Shown piece by piece: positions 7,817 through 11,875 of a DNA stretch of 11,875 nt. The position numbers were made by a program, and so were the translations under genes. This DNA is from Anaerolineaceae bacterium. GTDB taxonomy: Bacteria; Chloroflexota; Anaerolineae; Anaerolineales; Anaerolineaceae. The notes under the pieces were generated by a model. That model saw only the letters and a program-made list of their open reading frames with translations. It ran no database searches and was not told the origin of the DNA. Where the stretch lies: the NCBI GenBank assembly GCA_027348305.1, contig DAIEPS010000039.1:1-11875 (forward strand), read 5' to 3'. The first letter of the stretch is position 1. Every line of letters starts with the position of its first letter.

Positions 7817-7834
7817 CGTTTTATCTTTTTCATT

Positions 7835-7840
7835 AAAGGA
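7835..7840 (+). promoter_or_regulatory. Shine-Dalgarno site that fixes the GTG start of the dehydrogenase gene
   Basis: AAAGGA ends six bases before GTG at 7847. The protein then begins VQINSICVIGLGYIGLP, placing the NAD-binding glycine loop near the N-terminus as normal for the family. The in-frame ATG at 7709 would add 46 residues with no family resemblance and would overlap the start of the divergent gene. Confidence 0.8.
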
Positions 7841-7846
7841 AATTCC

Positions 7847-9145
7847 GTGCAAATTAACTCGATTTGTGTCATTGGACTTGGATACATTGGACTGCCCACC
7901 GCAAGCACCTTTGCCACTCACGGTGTACACGTAACCGGTGTGGATAACAACCCTGATGTAGTAAAAAGCCTGCAATCAGGGAAAGTGCATATTTTTGAAC
8001 CTGGTCTTAATGAGGTCGTTCAAGAGGCCATTCAGGGCGGCAAGTTCGACATCTCTCAAAAAACAGTACCTGCTGATGTGTTCCTGATCGCGGTACCGAC
8101 TCCATTTTATGACGGCAAAAAAGCAGATATGCGTTTCGTGGATGCCGCTGCCGAATCCATTGTGCCGGTGCTGCGCAAGGGCAACCTGGTGGTATTGGAA
8201 TCCACTTCTCCCCCATTAACGACACTTGAACGAGTGCTGCCCATTCTTGAAAGATCCGGCCTTAAAGCCGGCCAGGACTTTTTGTTGGCATATTCCCCTG
8301 AGCGCGTGCTGCCGGGCAAGATCATGGACGAATTGATCCACAATTCACGCGTCATCGGCGGCATTGACCAGGCTTCAGCCGAAGCCGGCCGCGATCTCTA
8401 CCGCATCTTTGTGGAGGGTGAGATCTTCACCACTGATTCCACCACTTCTGAAATGATCAAATTGATGGAAAACACCTATCGCGATATCAACATCGCGATC
8501 GCCAATGAATTTTCACGCCTTGCTGACCGTTTTGGGGTGGACGTTTGGGAAGCCATTTCGATTGCCAACAAACATCCGCGGGTAAAAATCCTCAACCCGG
8601 GCCCGGGTGTCGGAGGTCACTGCATCAGCGTGGACCCCTGGTTCCTGGTGGAAGCGGCGCCTGATATTACACCCCTGATCAACACGGCCAGGAATGTGAA
8701 CGACCAGCAGCCAGAATTTGTGATCGCGTTGACCAGGAGGGTGTTGGGAGAACTAAAGAATAAGAAAATTGCCGTGTTGGGTTTGGCGTTCAAGCCTGAC
8801 GTGGATGATCTGCGGGAAAGCCCGGCGGTTGAAGTGGCAGAAAAATTGCACAAAGCAGGTGTTGATGTGATCGCCTGTGAGCCCTTCAAACCCGATTTCA
8901 AACTTGAAGGGGTGCAAGTTACCGCATCGCTCGAGGACGCTGTCAGGTCCGCGGATGCTGTGATGTTCCTGGTGGCGCATACCCAGTTCAGGTCTCTAAA
9001 ACCCTCCGAACTGCAAAAGATCACCTCAACGCGTTTGATCATCGACTGTGTAGATGCCTTGGATTGGGAAAAATCTGACAAACGGCAGCCTTGGTTGGAT
9101 GCAGGATTCACCGTCTATCGTCTTGGAGACCGCAAGAATCAATAA
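7847..9145 (+). CDS. wecC: UDP-N-acetyl-D-mannosamine dehydrogenase (WecC type)
   Basis: The GTG start gives 432 residues, close to the roughly 420 usual for WecC. The enzyme oxidises C6 of UDP-ManNAc twice with NAD+ to give UDP-ManNAcA in the cytoplasm. The N-terminal Rossmann domain has the loop GLGYIGLP (residues 10-17). SPERVLPG and the central helix ENTYRDINIAIANEFSRLAD are typical of nucleotide-sugar dehydrogenases. Catalytic Cys259 lies in GPGVGGHCISVDPWFLV. The VDPWF ending is characteristic of ManNAc/GlcNAc-type enzymes, whereas UDP-glucose dehydrogenases have a different sequence after the cysteine. The C-terminal domain contains GLAFKPDVDDLRESPA around K316. The epimerase that makes its substrate starts three bases after the stop, which supports the WecC call. 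A UDP-GlcNAc dehydrogenase (WbpA-like) is the main alternative. Confidence 0.88.
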   Translation: MQINSICVIGLGYIGLPTASTFATHGVHVTGVDNNPDVVKSLQSGKVHIFEPGLNEVVQEAIQGGKFDISQKTVPADVFLIAVPTPFYDGKKADMRFVDAAAESIVPVLRKGNLVVLESTSPPLTTLERVLPILERSGLKAGQDFLLAYSPERVLPGKIMDELIHNSRVIGGIDQASAEAGRDLYRIFVEGEIFTTDSTTSEMIKLMENTYRDINIAIANEFSRLADRFGVDVWEAISIANKHPRVKILNPGPGVGGHCISVDPWFLVEAAPDITPLINTARNVNDQQPEFVIALTRRVLGELKNKKIAVLGLAFKPDVDDLRESPAVEVAEKLHKAGVDVIACEPFKPDFKLEGVQVTASLEDAVRSADAVMFLVAHTQFRSLKPSELQKITSTRLIIDCVDALDWEKSDKRQPWLDAGFTVYRLGDRKNQ

Positions 9146-9148
9146 TTG

Positions 9149-10279
9149 ATGGCTGACTTACGCGTGCTTTCGATCTTTGGAACCCGGCCCGAAGCCATCA
9201 AGATGGCCCCGGTGGTCAAGGCATTGGAGGCCGCACCTGGCATCCGGTCACGCGTATGTGTGACTGCCCAACATCGTGAGATGCTGGACCAGGTGCTTGA
9301 ACTCTTCAAGGTCACACCTGATATTGATCTGAACCTGATGCGGCCCAATCAACCCCTGGCTCAATTGACTGCCCAAATCCTGGAAAACATAGATCCCGTG
9401 CTCGCGGATGAACACCCTGATTGGGTGTTGATCCAGGGAGATACCACCACCGTCATGGCGGCCAGCCTGGCTGCCTTCTACCGCGGCATCAAAGTGGGCC
9501 ATGTCGAAGCAGGTCTGCGCACGAATGACAAACTGCAGCCGTTTCCTGAAGAGATCAACAGGCGCATCGCCAGTGTCACAGCCGACCTGCATTTTGCACC
9601 CACACAGCTCAGCCGTGAGAACTTGCTGAATGAGGGTATCCTCGATCGGCATATTGTTGTCACCGGCAACCCTGCCATTGATGCATTGCAGATGATCGTC
9701 AAACTGCCTGCCCCTGCCCAGGTGGATGCCTGGATAAAAGAGTGGGGTATTGCAGAAGGCAAACGACGGTTGGTATTGATCACCGCTCACCGCCGCGAAA
9801 ATTTCGGCGAACCCATCGAAGCGATCTGTGAGGCCCTTAAAACGCTTGCCCTGCATTACGGTGATTCATTACAACTGGTCTACCCGGTGCATTTGAACCC
9901 CAACATCCAGGGGCCGGTAAAGCGGATATTGGGAAATGTGATTGGTGTGACTTTGCTGCCGCCATTGGAGTATTTATCATTGGTGCATCTGATGAAAGCC
10001 TCCACGCTTATTCTGACCGATTCAGGTGGCATCCAGGAAGAAGCCACAGGGTTGGGCAAACCAACGCTCGTGTTGCGTGAGAAGACCGAGCGGCCTGAAG
10101 GTGTGATCGCGGGGGTGCTGAAGTTGGTGGGCACTGACCCTGTGAAAATTGTGACCGAAACACAATGCCTGCTGGACGACCCGAAGGCTTACGACACGAT
10201 GGCGCATGCCGAGAACCCCTTTGGCGACGGCCGTGCTGCGGAACGGATCGTCAAAGGTCTGTTGGATTACACCAATTAA
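9149..10279 (+). CDS. wecB: UDP-N-acetylglucosamine 2-epimerase, non-hydrolysing (WecB type)
   Basis: This 376-residue enzyme interconverts UDP-GlcNAc and UDP-ManNAc, supplying the dehydrogenase encoded just upstream. Family landmarks appear in order: GTRPEAIKMAPV (from residue 11), QGDTTTV with D98, HVEAGLRT with E120, PFPEEINRR with E134, TGNPAIDA, TAHRREN with H214, LTDSGGIQEEA and REKTERPEG. D98, E120, E134 and H214 correspond to the catalytic D95, E117, E131 and H213 of E. coli WecB. The junction with wecC reads TAATTGATG, so an in-frame TTG at 9146 could also initiate; I chose the ATG at 9149. No strong Shine-Dalgarno is near, so translational coupling to wecC is likely. Length and motifs are intact. 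Confidence 0.95.
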   Translation: MADLRVLSIFGTRPEAIKMAPVVKALEAAPGIRSRVCVTAQHREMLDQVLELFKVTPDIDLNLMRPNQPLAQLTAQILENIDPVLADEHPDWVLIQGDTTTVMAASLAAFYRGIKVGHVEAGLRTNDKLQPFPEEINRRIASVTADLHFAPTQLSRENLLNEGILDRHIVVTGNPAIDALQMIVKLPAPAQVDAWIKEWGIAEGKRRLVLITAHRRENFGEPIEAICEALKTLALHYGDSLQLVYPVHLNPNIQGPVKRILGNVIGVTLLPPLEYLSLVHLMKASTLILTDSGGIQEEATGLGKPTLVLREKTERPEGVIAGVLKLVGTDPVKIVTETQCLLDDPKAYDTMAHAENPFGDGRAAERIVKGLLDYTN

Positions 10280-10294
10280 GCGATCCATCCTTAT

Positions 10295-11311
10295 ATGAAA
10301 AAAACCATCTGTATTCTTCCACAAAAGATTGGCCGCGGCGGACCGGGATCTTTCCATTCCAGGTTTGCGGCAGTTCTTTCGGCGCGTGGATATCACCTGA
10401 ATCATGACCCGCTTGACCCCTCCAATTCGGTCATCCTGGTAATCGGCGGCACCCGGCATATCGGCGTGCTGAGAGAAGCCAAACGCAATGGCGTGCGCAT
10501 TGTTCAGCGCCTTAACGGCATGAACTGGGTGCACCGCCAGACCCGCACCGGCATCAAGCACTTTCTGCGTGCCGAGGTGAACAACTGGATATTAAAGACC
10601 ATCCGCGGAATGGCGGATCAGATCGTGTACCAGAGTGAGTTTACCCGGGGCTGGTGGACGCGAACTTATGGTGAAACAAAAAAAACCGGCCGTGTAATCT
10701 ATAACGGCGTCAACCTTGATGTTTTCAATCCGCTTGGGGCGGGCACCCCGCCTGAAAACAAGACCCGCATCCTGCTTGTTGAGGCCAACCTCGGCAGTGG
10801 ATACGAAGGCGGCCTGGATTCGGCCGTCAGGATGTCAAAGCTGCTTGCACAGCGTCAGACAACCCCTGTGGAACTCATGGTGGTGGGCAGTGTGCCTGCA
10901 AATCTTCAGATCAGTTACCTTGGCAGCGGTGTGGATATCGCCTGGAAAGGTCTGGTCAAACGTGAGGTGATTCCGGCGATCGACCGCTCGGCTCACCTGT
11001 TCTTTTCTTCAGATATAAACGCGGCCTGCCCAAATTCAGTGATCGAGGCGCTGGCTTGCGGCCTTCCCGTGATCGGATATGACACAGGCTCACTCGCGGA
11101 ACTTGTGACCCCTGAATGCGGTGCGGTTGCCCGTTATGGGTCAGACCCCTGGAAGCTTCAGAAGCCAGATATTCACGCCCTGGTGGATGCGGCGCAACTT
11201 GCCCTGGTTGACCATGCTCAAAAGCGCGCCGGTGCCAGGGCACGCGCGGAAGAAGCCTTTAATATTGAACGTATTGCAGATCAGTATTTGGAAGTGTTAT
11301 TGGATCTTTGA
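10295..11311 (+). CDS. GT4-like glycosyltransferase, GT-B fold
   Basis: The 338-residue protein has the two-lobe layout of a family 4 retaining glycosyltransferase. The N-terminal lobe opens with LPQKIGRGGPGSF (glycine-rich acceptor/donor loop, residues 8-20). The lobe junction contains VIYNGVNLDVF (134-144). The C-terminal lobe has NSVIEALACGLPVIGYDTG and LAEL, with E251 and E269 in the donor-binding region. There is no membrane-spanning segment, so it would act at the inner face of the membrane or in the cytoplasm. It starts 15 bases after wecB, so it probably belongs to the same transcript and may transfer ManNAcA or another sugar to a surface polysaccharide or lipid carrier. Donor and acceptor cannot be read from the sequence. 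It is slightly short for GT4 enzymes but appears complete. No clear Shine-Dalgarno precedes it. Confidence 0.85.
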   Translation: MKKTICILPQKIGRGGPGSFHSRFAAVLSARGYHLNHDPLDPSNSVILVIGGTRHIGVLREAKRNGVRIVQRLNGMNWVHRQTRTGIKHFLRAEVNNWILKTIRGMADQIVYQSEFTRGWWTRTYGETKKTGRVIYNGVNLDVFNPLGAGTPPENKTRILLVEANLGSGYEGGLDSAVRMSKLLAQRQTTPVELMVVGSVPANLQISYLGSGVDIAWKGLVKREVIPAIDRSAHLFFSSDINAACPNSVIEALACGLPVIGYDTGSLAELVTPECGAVARYGSDPWKLQKPDIHALVDAAQLALVDHAQKRAGARARAEEAFNIERIADQYLEVLLDL

Positions 11312-11325
11312 AAATTGGTCCACCG

Positions 11326-11631
11326 TCAGCGGTTGCGTCTTAATTCCAGCAGCGTCCCAATAAAAATGATCGCCAGAACGGCCGTCGTGCCAACGATAAC
11401 CCCTGAGGTAACCGGGGGTTCAGTAATGAGTTCCGCTAGGTTGGAAGCGATATCCCCATTGCTTACCAATACCACCGGCGTGACCGCGGCGGATTCTTCT
11501 GTGTAATCCAACGGTTTTGGTCCGCTTAATACGATAGCTATTGCCAGCACACTGATGACTGCCAAAACAGTGAAGATCCTGCTTCCTATTTCAGAATGAA
11601 AAATGGATGAAAGAATTTTTTTCTTGGGCAT
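11326..11631 (-). CDS. Small membrane protein with two transmembrane segments, unknown function
   Basis: This 101-residue product is not one I recognise. It starts with a basic tail (MPKKK), has a hydrophobic segment at about 19-36, an acidic and polar loop at 37-75, a second hydrophobic segment at about 76-96, and ends in RRNR. The charge pattern predicts both termini inside and the loop outside. Its ATG has an AAGGA ribosome binding site nine bases upstream, which supports real translation. It converges with the glycosyltransferase gene, leaving only 14 bases between stops and no clear terminator there. A role in envelope or polysaccharide export is possible from its position only. Confidence 0.6.
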   Translation of the reverse strand: MPKKKILSSIFHSEIGSRIFTVLAVISVLAIAIVLSGPKPLDYTEESAAVTPVVLVSNGDIASNLAELITEPPVTSGVIVGTTAVLAIIFIGTLLELRRNR

Positions 11632-11776
11632 ACGTTCAGATCCTTTTTTCTGCTGAAAACGATCGTTCCGCTATAGAACTTATTCTTAATTAATGAACCT
11701 TTCCCTGTCCAGCAACGGGGTAAATAGTTCGATTATTAAGCACCAGCTAATTCCTTACTCAGTAACTCTGGCCTCT

Positions 11777-11817
11777 CCCCTGCCCCTCTCCATCCGCGGA
11801 TGGAGAGGGGTTTGGGG
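11777..11817. repeat. REP-like palindrome in noncoding DNA
   Basis: A perfect 28-base inverted repeat at 11783-11810 has arms CCCCTCTCCATCCG and CGGATGGAGAGGGG with no loop. It is extended by CCCC (11777-11780) and GGGG (11814-11817) across a small internal bulge. It is not followed by a T-run, so an intrinsic terminator is unlikely. Alternating C-rich and G-rich blocks of this kind resemble dispersed palindromic repeats of intergenic regions in some bacterial genomes. Only this one copy is in the window. The rest of 11632-11875 holds the ribosome binding site of the small membrane protein and AT-rich sequence with no gene I can support. Confidence 0.7.
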
Positions 11818-11875
11818 TGATGCAAATAGTTCAAACTTTATCTCGCATCTTAGTGTGAAGAAGTATCTTTTTTAA

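Noticed and set aside
7709..7846. In-frame ATG extension of the dehydrogenase by 46 residues
   Set aside because: It overlaps the start codon of the divergent gene, lacks family similarity, and the GTG at 7847 has a well-placed AAAGGA.
11398..11420. AACCCC / GGGGTT hairpin as terminator for the glycosyltransferase block
   Set aside because: It lies inside the convergent small gene, the stem is short and no T-run follows.
11693..11875. 60-codon plus-strand frame at the right edge
   Set aside because: It runs through the 28-base palindrome, has no family features and no convincing ribosome binding site.

Overview
The window reads as ordinary bacterial chromosome: dense genes, roughly 50% GC, short spacers, ATG and GTG starts. 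Nothing in it fixes the taxon, as there is no rRNA or tRNA. A Chloroflexota (Anaerolineae-like) host is my best guess, because the degenerate Y1-transposase domain found here and the GC-rich palindromic repeat near the right end fit that group. This is an inference, not a proof.

The layout is two divergent gene blocks around a 132-base spacer (7715-7846). On the minus strand, reading right to left, three closely spaced genes look like one operon: a 959-residue multidomain scaffold-like protein (7714-4835), DNA polymerase I polA (4809-2023) and a large TPR protein that runs off the left edge (2001-1). Gaps are 25 and 21 bases. On the plus strand, three genes form a surface-sugar block: a WecC-type UDP-ManNAc dehydrogenase (7847-9145), a WecB-type UDP-GlcNAc 2-epimerase (9149-10279) and a GT4-like glycosyltransferase (10295-11311). 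The first two would make UDP-ManNAcA from UDP-GlcNAc, and the third is a candidate for using it or a related sugar donor. A convergent small protein with two membrane segments follows (11631-11326). The right end is noncoding and holds a perfect 28-base palindrome inside a longer imperfect stem.

The most unusual object is the 959-residue protein. In order it has a CheY-like receiver with a partly degraded active site, a Roadblock/LC7-like domain, six full 47-48-residue repeats plus a partial seventh, a Pro/Glu/Ala-rich linker, and a C-terminal domain resembling an IS200-type Y1 transposase without the HUH histidines or the nucleophilic tyrosine. Each repeat carries a segment matching SQ[A/E/D]EID[A/L]LK, nearly identical to the CheY-binding N-terminal peptide of the flagellar switch protein FliM (LSQAEIDALL in E. 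coli). A protein with its own receiver and seven good FliM-like peptides looks like a multivalent receiver-binding scaffold joined to a retired transposase DNA-binding fold. I know of no described system with this architecture.
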